Source: RSA11 sp036564135
GTDB lineage: Bacteria > Actinomycetota > Thermoleophilia > Solirubrobacterales > 70-9
Direction of reading: 5' to 3'
DNA length: 35,903 nt
Assembly: GCA_036564135.1 (NCBI GenBank)
Contig: DATCLC010000155.1
Coordinates: forward strand, 1 to 35,903
This document shows, piece after piece, positions 1-7,989 of this stretch (position 1 is its first letter; each line of letters opens with the position of its first letter). The notes beneath the pieces were generated by a model. That model was not told the origin of the DNA and made no database searches. It saw only the letters and a program-made list of their open reading frames with translations. The translations under genes and the position numbers were made by a program.

Positions 1-136
1 CGAGGTCGACGCCAAGGTCAAGGCGCTCACCTCGCTGATCGAGCCGCTCCTGATCGCCTTCGTGGGTGCGGGCGTCGGCTTCATCGTGATCTCGATGTAC
101 CTGCCGATCTTCTCGCTCTACGACAACATCCGGTAG
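1..136 (+). CDS. pilC: Type IV pilus inner-membrane platform protein PilC (type II secretion F family), 3' end only
   Basis: Only the last 44 codons are in the window; the frame starts at base 2 and stops with TAG at 134-136. The visible residues contain the hydrophobic stretch LIAFVGAGVGFIVISMYLPI followed by FSLYDNIR. This is the typical last membrane helix and short tail of the PilC/GspF family, the inner-membrane platform that couples the pilus ATPases to the growing pilin fibre. The match rests on this C-terminal signature, since the rest of the gene lies outside. The remaining pilus genes in this window begin only near 15.7 kb, so the pilus genes are split into two loci with about 15 kb of unrelated genes between. 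Confidence 0.8.
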   Translation, partial: EVDAKVKALTSLIEPLLIAFVGAGVGFIVISMYLPIFSLYDNIR

Positions 137-146
137 GGCGGCGACC

Positions 147-514
147 TCAGAAAACCGTGCAGTCCACCTCGCCGATGTCCCAGGCGAGCTGACCCACCAA
201 CACGGCCAGCGCAGCGCATACGACCGCGGCGGCGAGGGCGCGGATCGGTGTCGGTGGGCGGTCCAGGCGGACGATCGCGGCCCACGCCACCGCGAGCGCG
301 GCGACCAGCCAGACTCCGTGGCGACCAGGATCAGGGCGTACTCACCGACCGGGATGACCTCCTGCCGAGGACAGTCGTTCGCCGCAAACAGCGCCAGGAT
401 GCCCACGAGTGCGGTGATCGTAGACGGGCGACGGCGCCCCTCACCCTGTTCGCAGGGCTCGCCGATCGCGCGAAGCAGCCGATTCCGGCCATTGACGCGC
501 CTCCGCCAGCGCAG
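147..514 (-). pseudogene. Small three-helix membrane protein gene with an apparent frameshift
   Basis: On the minus strand the C-terminal frame is open from about 341 to a TGA at 147-149. It reads GVWLVAALAVAWAAIVRLD, then a third hydrophobic segment (ALAAAVVCAALAVLVGQLAW) ending in DCTVF. The upstream part lies in another frame (about 311-514) with TITALVGILALFAAND and GEYALILVA. Joining the frames near 311-326 gives a plausible protein of about 110 residues with three membrane helices, so one base appears lost or gained there. The upstream frame is bounded by TAA at 515-517 and has no ATG, GTG or TTG before the GTG at 404-406, so the start is uncertain. It converges on pilC. It may be a decaying gene or a sequencing error; the family is not recognised. 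Confidence 0.45.
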
Positions 515-515
515 T

Positions 516-521
516 TAGCTT
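516..521 (+). promoter_or_regulatory. Putative -10 hexamer (TAGCTT) of a leaderless transcript
   Basis: TAGCTT lies 5 nt before the GTG at 527 and no Shine-Dalgarno sequence is visible there. The TANNNT pattern and spacing match those seen before several other operon-leading genes in the window. No convincing -35 box is seen. Confidence 0.4.
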
Positions 522-526
522 CGCCT

Positions 527-1948
527 GTGGGCGCGATCGCCGAGACGCTCGCTGGCTTTGCCGTCGAGATGGAGGCGGCGGCGATTCCCGCTTCGGTTCG
601 TGAGCGCGCCGTGCTGCATCTCGCCGATGCGCTGGGGTGTGGGATTGCGGCGGTCGGGTTGGGCGCCGTGCCGCAGGCCAGCGAACTGGCGTGGAAGCAG
701 GGCGGCAGGGGGGAGGCGTCGCTGATCGGGCCCGGTCCAAAGGTGCCCGCTGCGCAGGCCGCGCTCGCCAACGGCACGCGCTGCCACGCGCTCGACTTCG
801 ACGACACGCACGAGGAGGGCATCTGCCACTCGAGCGTCGTGGTCGGGCCCGCTGCACTCGCCGCCGCGGAGGCGACCGCGGCATCGGGCGAGGAGCTGGT
901 GACCGCCTACGTGCTCGGCAGCGAGGTCGCGCTGCGGATCGCGGTCGCGATCGCCGACGAGCTCTACCAACGGGGCTTTCATCCGACCTCGGTGTGCGGC
1001 GCCTTCGGTGCGGCTGCGGCGGCGGCGCGCCTGTTCGGGGCGGACTCCGCCGCGGCGGCGAACGCCCTCGGCATCGTCGGCAGCTTCGCCGCGGGCCTCT
1101 TCGAGTATCTGAGCGACGGCTCGGCCACCAAGCCGCTGCACGCCGGCTGGGCCGCGCAGGCGGGGATCCAGGCGGCGCGCCTCGCGGCCGCGGGGGCGAC
1201 GGGCCCGGCCACGGTGATCGAGGGCCGCTTCGGCCTGCTCGCCTCGCACGCTGAGCGGGCGGCCGACGAGGCGCGGAAGATCGTCGCCGGCCTCGGAGAG
1301 CGCTGGGAGTTCGAGGGCCTCGCGGTCAAGCTCTACCCAGCCTGCCACTTCGCGCACGCGAGCACCTGGGCCGCTGGCGCGCTCGCCGACGAGCACGGGC
1401 TGGCGCCCGCGGACATCGAGCGCATCGTCGTACGGGTCCCCGCCGAGGGCGCGCGCCTCGTGCTCGAGCCGCTCGCCGAAAAGCGGACCCCCAAGACCCC
1501 CTACGACGCCAAGTTCAGCCTCCCGTACACGGCGGCCCACCGAATCGTGCGCGGGTCGCTCGGGCTCGCGGCGTTCACCGAGGCGGCGATCGCCGACCCT
1601 GACGTCCTCGCGCTCGCCGCGCGCGTCGACGCGGAGCCGCTCGGCGCCGAGGCGGCCGAAGCGTCCCGCTTCTGCGGGGGCGCCCGCCTGCGCACGACGG
1701 ATGGGCGCGAGCTCGATCGCTTCCTCGCCGCCCCGCCGGGGAGCCCCGCGATGCCAGTAGGGCCCGAGGAGGTGTGGGCGAAGTTCCGCGCCAACGTCGG
1801 CCTCGCCCTCCCGGAGGCGAGCGCGGAGCATCTGGCCGCCGCGCTCGCGGGCATCGACGCGGCGCGCCGGCTTGACCCGATCGTCGCCGGCCTCGCCTGG
1901 GCCCGCCCTGGGACCCGCGGCGCCCGCTCCGCCGGGCGGCTCGCCTAG
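527..1948 (+). CDS. MmgE/PrpD family protein (2-methylcitrate dehydratase-like)
   Basis: The 473-residue protein matches the MmgE/PrpD fold: an N-terminal helical domain beginning ETLAGFAVEMEAAAIPASVR, the motif HALDFDDTHEEGICHSS, a glycine/alanine-rich core, KPLHAGWAAQAG, and KLYPACHFAHA in the second half. Members include 2-methylcitrate dehydratase of propionate catabolism and cis-aconitate decarboxylase. No prpB or prpC neighbour is present, so the substrate cannot be assigned. The frame stays open upstream to 248, but the family normally starts near this GTG, a -10-like TAGCTT sits 5 nt before it, and the upstream residues look non-coding, so I start at 527. It ends by overlapping the stop codon of the convergent methyltransferase gene. 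Confidence 0.85.
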   Translation: MGAIAETLAGFAVEMEAAAIPASVRERAVLHLADALGCGIAAVGLGAVPQASELAWKQGGRGEASLIGPGPKVPAAQAALANGTRCHALDFDDTHEEGICHSSVVVGPAALAAAEATAASGEELVTAYVLGSEVALRIAVAIADELYQRGFHPTSVCGAFGAAAAAARLFGADSAAAANALGIVGSFAAGLFEYLSDGSATKPLHAGWAAQAGIQAARLAAAGATGPATVIEGRFGLLASHAERAADEARKIVAGLGERWEFEGLAVKLYPACHFAHASTWAAGALADEHGLAPADIERIVVRVPAEGARLVLEPLAEKRTPKTPYDAKFSLPYTAAHRIVRGSLGLAAFTEAAIADPDVLALAARVDAEPLGAEAAEASRFCGGARLRTTDGRELDRFLAAPPGSPAMPVGPEEVWAKFRANVGLALPEASAEHLAAALAGIDAARRLDPIVAGLAWARPGTRGARSAGRLA

Positions 1949-2556
1949 CTCCGCCTGAGCTTGCCGACCCCGGGCACGAAGCGCCCCGTGCGCCGCGCGT
2001 ACTCGCGGTACCTCTCGCCGTGCTGCGCGAGCAGGTAGGGCTCCTCGACGAGGCGGACCTGGAGCTCGAGCGCGATCACCAGGGCCGCGAAGCCGACGAT
2101 CGCCGGCACGTTCGGGACCATGAGCGCGAGCCCGAGGCCGGTGGGGATCATCGCCGCGAAGATCGGATTGCGGACCCAGGCGAACGGGCCCGAGGTGACG
2201 AGCTCGGTGCGCTCGCCCGGGTCGACGCCGATGCGCCAGGACTCGCCCATCGCGACTTGGGCGTAGAGCGTCGCCGCGATGCCGGCGACGGCGAGCGCGA
2301 CGCCGATCCAGTTGAGCGTGGCCTCGTCGAGCGCCGCGAGCGGCTCGGCGGCGCCGGTCAGCGCGAGCACCGGCGCGGCGACGCCCACCACGAGCGCGAC
2401 GATGAACAGCGCCCCCGCGATCCATTCCAGCGATCCCGGTTTCCCGCTGATCCCCTTGAAGCCCGTGGCACCGGTCGCCCGCCACATCAGGTACGAGCGC
2501 AGCCCGAAGGCGAGCGCCATGTAGACGGCGTAGAGGACCAGCGCGGCCTCAGCCAT
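1945..2556 (-). CDS. Isoprenylcysteine carboxyl methyltransferase-like membrane methyltransferase
   Basis: The 203-residue protein has about five hydrophobic segments. The conserved C-terminal half of the ICMT/phospholipid methyltransferase superfamily is present: ELVTSGPFAWVRNPIF, then LVEEPYLLAQHGERYREYAR and a short RFVPG tail. These motifs form the SAM-binding site in relatives that methylate isoprenylcysteine, phospholipids or small thiols. The substrate is not predictable. The ATG has a GGAG about 10 nt upstream. A 12-codon ORF (ATG at 2587-2585 on the minus strand) ends in a TGA overlapping this start and could be a leader peptide. Further upstream lies a CsoR-like palindrome, suggesting control by a metal- or sulfur-sensing repressor. 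It converges with MmgE/PrpD with a 4-nt overlap. Confidence 0.78.
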   Translation of the reverse strand: MAEAALVLYAVYMALAFGLRSYLMWRATGATGFKGISGKPGSLEWIAGALFIVALVVGVAAPVLALTGAAEPLAALDEATLNWIGVALAVAGIAATLYAQVAMGESWRIGVDPGERTELVTSGPFAWVRNPIFAAMIPTGLGLALMVPNVPAIVGFAALVIALELQVRLVEEPYLLAQHGERYREYARRTGRFVPGVGKLRRS

Positions 2557-2603
2557 CGGTCTTCTCCGTGAGCGGGTGCGTCACCATGGCCGGGAGCGTA
2601 CCA

Positions 2604-2620
2604 ATACCCGGTAGGGGTAT
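2604..2620 (-). promoter_or_regulatory. CsoR/CstR-like operator palindrome
   Basis: The 17-bp site reads ATACCCCTACCGGGTAT on the minus strand, with perfect 6-bp arms (ATACCC/GGGTAT) around 5 nt. It lies 47-64 nt upstream of the methyltransferase ATG. It resembles published operators of the CsoR/RcnR/CstR copper, nickel, formaldehyde and persulfide sensors, which carry TACCC and GGGTA half-sites around a short spacer. No csoR gene is in the window, so the regulator is inferred. Confidence 0.45.
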
Positions 2621-2651
2621 GTGCCCACTCCAGCCGGGCCGCCACCCATGC

Positions 2652-2692
2652 GTTCAGCCCACGTCGCCGGAAAGCGGCAACCAGGGCTGAAC
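2652..2692. repeat. 40-bp palindromic stem-loop repeat, copy 1
   Basis: Outer arms TTCAGCCC/GGGCTGAA enclose inner arms around a 5-nt GAAAG loop. Relative to copy 2 it has two T-to-C changes. One falls in the inner stem and gives a C-A mismatch in plus-strand RNA but a G-U wobble in minus-strand RNA, so the fold is preserved on the strand transcribed from the MOSC gene. It lies between the MOSC gene and the methyltransferase. Confidence 0.75.
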
Positions 2693-2714
2693 GCGCGGAG
2701 CCGTCCGAGTTGCT

Positions 2715-2754
2715 TTCAGCCCACGTTGCCGGAAAGCGGCAACTAGGGCTGAAC
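2715..2754. repeat. 40-bp palindromic stem-loop repeat, copy 2
   Basis: This is the same element as at 2652-2692, about 23 nt away. Arms TTCAGCCC/GGGCTGAA and GTTGCCG/CGGCAAC pair fully around a GAAAG loop, with only a 2-by-2 internal bulge. It includes the stop codon (2743-2745) and last codons of the MOSC gene. It could act as a terminator or RNA-stabilising hairpin, or be a REP-like dispersed repeat. No T-tract follows. Confidence 0.75.
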
Positions 2755-3261
2755 AGGGGCGGTTTCGGCGACGACCGGGTCGCCCACGGCCACCTCGCCC
2801 GAGGTGAGCAGGTCGGCCCGCAGGCCGCCCCGGTGCACGAGCGGACGCATCACTGGCCGGCCGGTCATGCGTTCGAGGTGCGTGCACGGCTCGCACAGCC
2901 GCTGGCCGATCGCGCGCGCGGTGCCGATCCAAAACTCGCGGCCGACCAGGGCGTTGAGGTCGATCCCGCGCGTGAGCACGTTGCGGCGCGTCTCGCTCGG
3001 ATCGAGCTCGATGCCCGCTTCACGCAGGGCGTCGAGCGCCTCCGCTTCGATCAGGGTCAGGTCCTGGCCGTCCTTTCCGGGCTTCCAGAAGGTCCCGGTC
3101 CCGGCGAAGTACCGGTCGCCCGGGATCCCCTTGCCCGCATGGAGCTCGACGCGCTCGCGCGAGCTCATCCGCGCCTCGCCCTCCGGCGCCGTGAAGATCG
3201 CCTCGACGACGCCGGAGTCGCGCTCCGTCGCCGGCCCGGTGGAGTTGCCGTCACCGCTCAC
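2743..3261 (-). CDS. MOSC domain protein
   Basis: The 172-residue protein fits a single MOSC (molybdenum cofactor sulfurase C-terminal) domain. It begins VVEAIFTAPEGEARM, has LHAGKGIPGDRYF near residues 40-52, TLIEAEAL, then ETRRNVLTRGIDLNALVGREF and RLCEPCTHLE with Cys123 and Cys126. The conserved Cys is the proposed sulfur or molybdopterin-contacting residue in this family, whose members act in sulfur transfer or amidoxime reduction. The GTG start overlaps the end of the upstream DUF1080-like gene by 11 nt, suggesting translational coupling. The 3' end is built into a 40-bp stem-loop. A molybdopterin enzyme lies at 29 kb, but no direct link is visible. Confidence 0.85.
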   Translation of the reverse strand: MSGDGNSTGPATERDSGVVEAIFTAPEGEARMSSRERVELHAGKGIPGDRYFAGTGTFWKPGKDGQDLTLIEAEALDALREAGIELDPSETRRNVLTRGIDLNALVGREFWIGTARAIGQRLCEPCTHLERMTGRPVMRPLVHRGGLRADLLTSGEVAVGDPVVAETAPVQP

Positions 3262-4579
3262 GCCCGATCACTTTGGCACACCGGTCGGCGCCCGCCTCGG
3301 GGCCCGGGGAGTAGGCCCGCGCGAAGCACGGCAGCCTGATGCCCCCAACGGCCGCCCTCGCGAACGCCGTAGCGCCCGCGCGCGTCGCCGACACCTGGCA
3401 GTACACGACCTTGCCGACGTCGGCCTCGACGAGCCGGTACCGGCGCCCGCGGCCGACGTGCCGGGGGCCCAGCCAGGAGAGCCGGTCGGTCCCGAAACGG
3501 CCGTCCGGGCGCGGGGGAGTGAGGCGGTACCCAAGCTCCTTTTGCGTGCGCGCGAAGCGCCCGGCCGGGTTTGCCCGGTACCAGTCGAAGCTGACCCTCG
3601 CGCCTGGCAGGTCCCAGCGCCCCTCGCGGCACCTGACCACGCGGCCGACCTCCGCGCGGCCCGCGACGTGCGGCGGCTCGATCGCCTCCGGGATCTCGGC
3701 CTCCGCGTACTCGCGCACCTGGACCTCCCGGTAGAGGATGCGGTCGGTGCCGCCGTGGGACTGCAGGCCGACGTAGCCCGCGGGCTGCTGGCGCGCGGCC
3801 GTGGGCAGATCGCCGGCGCGCGAGGCGAGCCGCGGCAGTGCGTTGTCGAATTGGTTCACGACCACGCCGTCGATCAGCACCGTGAACTGCTGGCCGATCA
3901 TGCGGATCTCCAGCTCGTGCCAGACGCCCTTCTCGAGGCGCTCATACGTGCGCGACTGCGCCGCGTTCAGGTCCGCGAACCCGTAGACCGAGCCGGTCTT
4001 GCGCGCATCGGTCGAGGGCTCCGGTCCCCCGCCCGTGAGCGTCTCGTTGACCTGGATCTCATGGCCGCAGCGCATCTGCGGCTCACCCGTGTCGGCAGGC
4101 CCACCGCGCAGCCCGAGCGGGTCACCGAACAAGGGCGGCGTGACCCGCGCGCAGTTGGGGCCGACATAGAGGCGAGGATCCCCGGGTGCCCTGACCATGA
4201 CGCCGCCGTTGCGCGTCGCCGAGGGCGTGTCCGCCACCGCGAACTCGAGCCGCAGGGTCGCGTTCCCGAACGGCCTGCGCGCGTACCAGAGCGCTCCGAG
4301 CGGAGTGCCGTTCGGGTCGACGGCGCCCGTCGCCGCGTCGATCAGCCAGCGGTCCTGGGCGCTCGACGCGGGGCCCGCGTAGCTCACGTAGACCCACTGG
4401 TCGAAAGATGCGGCCGAGCCCGCCTCCGTACCGTCGAGGATGTACTCGAACCCTGGGTCCGGCGGCGGCGCGCGGTATGCGGACGCGGGGCCCGCCACGG
4501 CTCCAGCGAGCGCGACCGCGGCCGCGACGAGCGCGCCCGCGGCCCTGGCCGCTCGGGCTCGGGGCGCTGCGGGGGGCAT
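3251..4579 (-). CDS. Secreted DUF1080 (3-keto-disaccharide hydrolase)-like protein
   Basis: The 442-residue protein starts MPPAAPRARAARAAGALVAA, an export signal ending near ASA. The body has features of the DUF1080/concanavalin-like fold: NATLRLEFAVADT, RNGGVMVRAPGDPR, CGHEIQVNET, KGVWHELEIRMIGQQFTVLI and PAGYVGLQSHGGTDRILYRE. A C-terminal part of about 140 residues (from PPHVAGRAEVG) with several Cys looks like an Ig- or bacterial surface-type beta domain. The family includes extracellular sugar hydrolases and binding modules; the substrate is unknown. The frame is open further upstream, but the ATG at 4579 begins the signal peptide and has TACGCT 9 nt before it. Its end overlaps the MOSC start. 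Confidence 0.72.
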   Translation of the reverse strand: MPPAAPRARAARAAGALVAAAVALAGAVAGPASAYRAPPPDPGFEYILDGTEAGSAASFDQWVYVSYAGPASSAQDRWLIDAATGAVDPNGTPLGALWYARRPFGNATLRLEFAVADTPSATRNGGVMVRAPGDPRLYVGPNCARVTPPLFGDPLGLRGGPADTGEPQMRCGHEIQVNETLTGGGPEPSTDARKTGSVYGFADLNAAQSRTYERLEKGVWHELEIRMIGQQFTVLIDGVVVNQFDNALPRLASRAGDLPTAARQQPAGYVGLQSHGGTDRILYREVQVREYAEAEIPEAIEPPHVAGRAEVGRVVRCREGRWDLPGARVSFDWYRANPAGRFARTQKELGYRLTPPRPDGRFGTDRLSWLGPRHVGRGRRYRLVEADVGKVVYCQVSATRAGATAFARAAVGGIRLPCFARAYSPGPEAGADRCAKVIGRER

Positions 4580-4588
4580 GCGGCACCG

Positions 4589-4594
4589 AGCGTA
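4589..4594 (-). promoter_or_regulatory. Putative -10 hexamer (TACGCT) of a leaderless transcript
   Basis: On the minus strand TACGCT lies 9 nt before the ATG of the secreted DUF1080-like gene. No Shine-Dalgarno sequence is visible. The same pattern recurs at other starts in the window. Confidence 0.35.
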
Positions 4595-4625
4595 GGCGCC
4601 GTCGCGCCCCCCGGCAAGGCGACCC

Positions 4626-5162
4626 CTACCCGACGATGACCGGGACGATCGCGTCGATGCGCTCGGCCACGGTCGGCCCGACCACGCCCCTGCGCGGGCG
4701 GCGTTTGAGCTCGATCGCGTTGCCGCCACGGCGCAGGATCAGCTTGCCCGCCTCGCGCTGCCAGCGCGGATCGGAGCCGAGGAAGCGCGCGATCCAGCTC
4801 TCCTGGCGCATCAGCTTGCGCTCGCAGCCCATCATCGTCTGGATCACACGGCTGAACCGCAGGCGATCGCCGTCGACGTTCACCCGCGCGCTGAAGTCGT
4901 TGCAGCCCGCGTCCCAGCGCGCGCGGTCCGCCTTGCGCCCGTGACGCAGCCGCAGGACGAGCCGGGTGCCCTCGGCGAGCGGCTTGCCCTCGCCGTTCTT
5001 CGTCACCGACTTCGCCACCCACGCGCGGCCGAAGAGGGCCTTGCCGTTGCCCTGCGTGGGCTCCGTGCTCGCGCTTTTCGGGAGCGCGATCCCGAGGGCG
5101 ACCGCGGCTGCCACCACCGACGTTGCAAGCGCCGTGCGCTTGAAGATCCGTGTATTGCTCAT
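4626..5162 (-). CDS. META-domain (HslJ-like) exported protein
   Basis: The 178-residue protein has an N-terminal export segment (TALATSVVAAAVALGIALP). A META-type domain follows: ALFGRAWVAKSV, GTRLVLRL, DAGCNDFSARVNVDGDRLRF, then TMMGCERKLMRQESWIARFL. The paired pattern GCN...G-D-L...M-C...E is the hallmark of META domains, found in HslJ and many secreted lipoproteins of unknown function. No lipobox Cys follows the hydrophobic segment, so it is secreted or anchored by its N-terminus. A GGGGG stretch just before the ATG can serve as ribosome binding site. The next gene on the strand starts 46 nt downstream with its own putative promoter. Confidence 0.75.
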   Translation of the reverse strand: MSNTRIFKRTALATSVVAAAVALGIALPKSASTEPTQGNGKALFGRAWVAKSVTKNGEGKPLAEGTRLVLRLRHGRKADRARWDAGCNDFSARVNVDGDRLRFSRVIQTMMGCERKLMRQESWIARFLGSDPRWQREAGKLILRRGGNAIELKRRPRRGVVGPTVAERIDAIVPVIVG

Positions 5163-5278
5163 GCCCCCACTACGCCTCGGCGCCGGATCCCATCACACCC
5201 TGAACGGTTGAGCCGCCAGCCGACCGGGCATGGACCAAGCCAGGGCGGGCGTCGACAATAACCGTAAGGAGAGCCACG

Positions 5279-7987
5279 GTGGCAACCGCATACCCGGCAC
5301 ACCTCGAGGCGGACGTCATGCTCCGCGACGGCTCGACGGTCCGCGTGCGGCCTGTGCGCCCGGAGGACGCCGAGGGGATCCAGGCGCTGTTCGAGGGACT
5401 CTCCGAGGAGGCCCGGATCTTCCGCTTCTTCACCGGGGCGATCGCGCCGAACAAGGCCGAGGCGCTCGCCCGCGACATCGACTACGTCGACCGATTCGCG
5501 CTGATCGCGACCCGCGGCGCCGAGGGGCGCATCCTCGCGCACGGCATGTACGCGCGCACCGCGCCCGACCGCGCCGAGGTCGCGTTCGCGGTCGCCGACG
5601 AGCTGCAGGGCCAGGGGCTCGGCACGATCCTGCTCGCTCACCTCGCCGAGGCCGCGCGGGGCGTCGGCGTCGAGACGCTCGAGGCCGAGGTCATGCCGCA
5701 CAACCACCGCATGATCGAGGTCTTCCGCGAGAGCGGCTTTCCCGTCGAGCTCTCCTCGGAGCCGGGGTCGATCCACATCGAGTTGCCGACCGAGTTCAGC
5801 GACGACGCGCGCGCCCGCTTCCAGCAGCGCGAGGCAATCGCGGCGGCCGCCGCGGCGCGGCATTTCTTGGCGCCCGAAAGCATCGCCGTGATCGGGGCCT
5901 CGCGCCATCGCGGCACCGTCGGCGGCGAGATCATCCACAACGTCGCGGCCTCCGGCTTCCCCGGGCCGATCTACCCGGTCAATCCCAAGGCCCGTGAGGT
6001 CGAGGGCCTGCGCGCCTACCCACGGGTCGGTGACGTGCCCGGGCCGGTCGAGCTCGCGGTGATCGCCGTTCCCGGTCCGCGCGTGCTGGACGTCGCCCGC
6101 GAGTGCGCGGCGCATGACGTGCGCGGAATCATCGTGATCTCGGCTGGTTTCGGCGAGACCGGGGAGGAGGGGCGCGAGCGCCAGCGCGAGCTGCTCGAGG
6201 TCTGCCGCGCCTCCGGCATGCGCATGATCGGCCCGAACTGCCTCGGGGTGATGAGCCTCACCTCCGAGGCGCCGTTCAACGCGACGTTCGCGCCCAGGGT
6301 GCCGCCGGCCGGGAACGTCGCCTTCGCGTCCCAGAGCGGCGCGATGGGCCTCGCCCTGATCGAGTTCGCCGCGGAGCGCGGGCTCGGCATCTCCGCCTTC
6401 GCCTCGCTCGGCAACCGCGCCGACATCACCGCCAACGACCTGCTCGAGTACTGGCACGAGGACGAACGCACCGACGTCGCGCTCCTCTACATCGAGTCGT
6501 TCAGCAACCCGCGCCGCTTCGCGCGCGTCGCCCGCCGCGTGGGACGGCGCAAGCCGATCGTCGCGGTGAAGAGTGGGCGCTCGCGGGCCGGCGCGCGGGC
6601 GACCAGCTCGCACACCGGCGCGATGCTCGCCGCCTCGGACGTGACCGTCGACGCGCTCTTCCGGCAGGCCGGCGTGATCCGCACCGACACGCTCGCCGAG
6701 CTGCTCGACGTCGCCGCGCTGCTCGCCAACCAGCCGCTGCCGGAAGGCAACCGGGTCGGCATCCTCACCAACGCGGGCGGCCCCGCGATCATGTGCGCCG
6801 ATGCCTGCGAGGCGGCGGGCCTCTCGGTCCCGCCGCTCGATGAGCAGACGGCAAACCGGCTGCGCGAGCTGCTGCCGGCGGAGGCCTCCGTGGCCAATCC
6901 CGTCGACATGATCGCCACGGCGACCGCCGACCAGTACCGCGAGGCGATCAGGATCATGGCTGCCTCCGAGGGCATCGACGCGCTGATCGTGATCTTCGTG
7001 CGCCCCCTGCTGACCCGCTCGGAGGACGTCGCCGCTTCCGTCCGCGAGGCAGCCGCCGAGCTGCCCCGCGAGATCCCGCTGCAGGCGGTCTTCATGTCGC
7101 CGGAGGACCACGCCTCGGGCGAGGCGACCGAGGGCATCCCCACCTACGCCTTCCCCGAGAGCGCGGCCGTCGCGCTCGCCCGCGTGCACGAGCACGTGCG
7201 CTGGCGCGCGCGGCCGGTCGAGCCGCCCGTGCGGTTCGCGGACGCGCGCACGGAGGAGGCGGCGGCGACGCTCGCGCAGGCGCTGGAGGAGGGCCGGGAG
7301 TGGCTCGGGTTCGACCGCCTGGAGGCCCTGCTCAGCGCCCACGGGCTGCCGCTCGCGCGCTCGCGCCTGGTTTTGGACGCCGACGCCGCGGTCGAGGCGG
7401 CGCGGGAGCTCGGCACCGCGGTCGCGCTCAAGGCCGAGGGCCCGGGCATCGTCCACAAGACCGACCTCGGCGCGCTCGAGCTCGACCTGCGGGACCCCGA
7501 CGACGTCCGCGCCGCCGCCGCGCGGATCGAGGCGAGCCTCGAGCGCGCGGGCCTGCACGCCGAGCGCTTCCTCGTTCAGGAGATGATCCCCGCGGGGGTC
7601 GAGCTGCTCGTCGGCGTCGTGCTCGACGAGACCTTCGGGCCCGTCGTCGCCTGCGGCACGGGCGGCACCGAGGCCGAGCTGCGCAGCGACGTCGCCGTCC
7701 GGCTCACGCCTTTGACACGCTACGACGCGCGCGAGATGCTCCGTTCCCTGCAGATGTATCCGCTGCTCACCGGCTACCGAGGCGCGCCGCCGGCCGACGT
7801 CGGCGCGGTCGAGGAGTTGCTCTTGCGCACGAGCGCGATGGTGGAGGCCCACGCCGAGATCGCCGAGCTCGACCTCAACCCGGTGATCGCGGGCCCCCAC
7901 GGCGCCGTGATCGCCGACGCGCGCGTCCGGGTTGAGCCCGCGGGCCCGTCGCGCCCCTGGCCGCGAACCGGGGCGGGGAGCGGCTGA
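5279..7987 (+). CDS. GNAT acetyltransferase fused to ADP-forming acyl-CoA synthetase (Pat/PatA-like)
   Basis: The 902-residue fusion has a GNAT domain at residues ~20-170, with acetyl-CoA loop LQGQGLGTILL. It is followed by a CoA-binding Rossmann domain (SIAVIGASRHRGTVGGEI), a succinyl-CoA-ligase-like domain (NVAFASQSGAMG), SSHTGAML with His445, and an ATP-grasp domain from ~670 (IVHKTDLGALEL, FLVQEMIPAGVELLVG, IAELDLNPVI). Pat-type enzymes acetylate lysines, typically inactivating acetyl-CoA synthetase. The GNAT-first order is that of Streptomyces lividans PatA rather than Salmonella Pat. His445 sits where the phosphohistidine of active ADP-forming synthetases lies, so synthetase activity may remain. 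GTG start with AAGGAG 7 nt upstream. It lies 2 nt from a universal stress protein gene. Confidence 0.9.
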   Translation: MATAYPAHLEADVMLRDGSTVRVRPVRPEDAEGIQALFEGLSEEARIFRFFTGAIAPNKAEALARDIDYVDRFALIATRGAEGRILAHGMYARTAPDRAEVAFAVADELQGQGLGTILLAHLAEAARGVGVETLEAEVMPHNHRMIEVFRESGFPVELSSEPGSIHIELPTEFSDDARARFQQREAIAAAAAARHFLAPESIAVIGASRHRGTVGGEIIHNVAASGFPGPIYPVNPKAREVEGLRAYPRVGDVPGPVELAVIAVPGPRVLDVARECAAHDVRGIIVISAGFGETGEEGRERQRELLEVCRASGMRMIGPNCLGVMSLTSEAPFNATFAPRVPPAGNVAFASQSGAMGLALIEFAAERGLGISAFASLGNRADITANDLLEYWHEDERTDVALLYIESFSNPRRFARVARRVGRRKPIVAVKSGRSRAGARATSSHTGAMLAASDVTVDALFRQAGVIRTDTLAELLDVAALLANQPLPEGNRVGILTNAGGPAIMCADACEAAGLSVPPLDEQTANRLRELLPAEASVANPVDMIATATADQYREAIRIMAASEGIDALIVIFVRPLLTRSEDVAASVREAAAELPREIPLQAVFMSPEDHASGEATEGIPTYAFPESAAVALARVHEHVRWRARPVEPPVRFADARTEEAAATLAQALEEGREWLGFDRLEALLSAHGLPLARSRLVLDADAAVEAARELGTAVALKAEGPGIVHKTDLGALELDLRDPDDVRAAAARIEASLERAGLHAERFLVQEMIPAGVELLVGVVLDETFGPVVACGTGGTEAELRSDVAVRLTPLTRYDAREMLRSLQMYPLLTGYRGAPPADVGAVEELLLRTSAMVEAHAEIAELDLNPVIAGPHGAVIADARVRVEPAGPSRPWPRTGAGSG

Positions 7988-7989
7988 CC

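Noticed and set aside
248..526. N-terminal extension of MmgE/PrpD back to 248
   Set aside because: The residues are Arg/Pro-rich and not part of the family, and the opposite strand carries membrane-protein-like coding there.
515..2485. Long minus-strand ORF opposite MmgE/PrpD
   Set aside because: It is a GC-rich antisense shadow with Arg/Gly/Ala-biased low-complexity translation and no family motifs; the plus-strand frame has clear MmgE/PrpD motifs.
5159..7900. 913-residue minus-strand ORF
   Set aside because: Antisense shadow of the GNAT/acyl-CoA synthetase fusion; the translation is Arg/Asp/His-rich with no recognisable domain.
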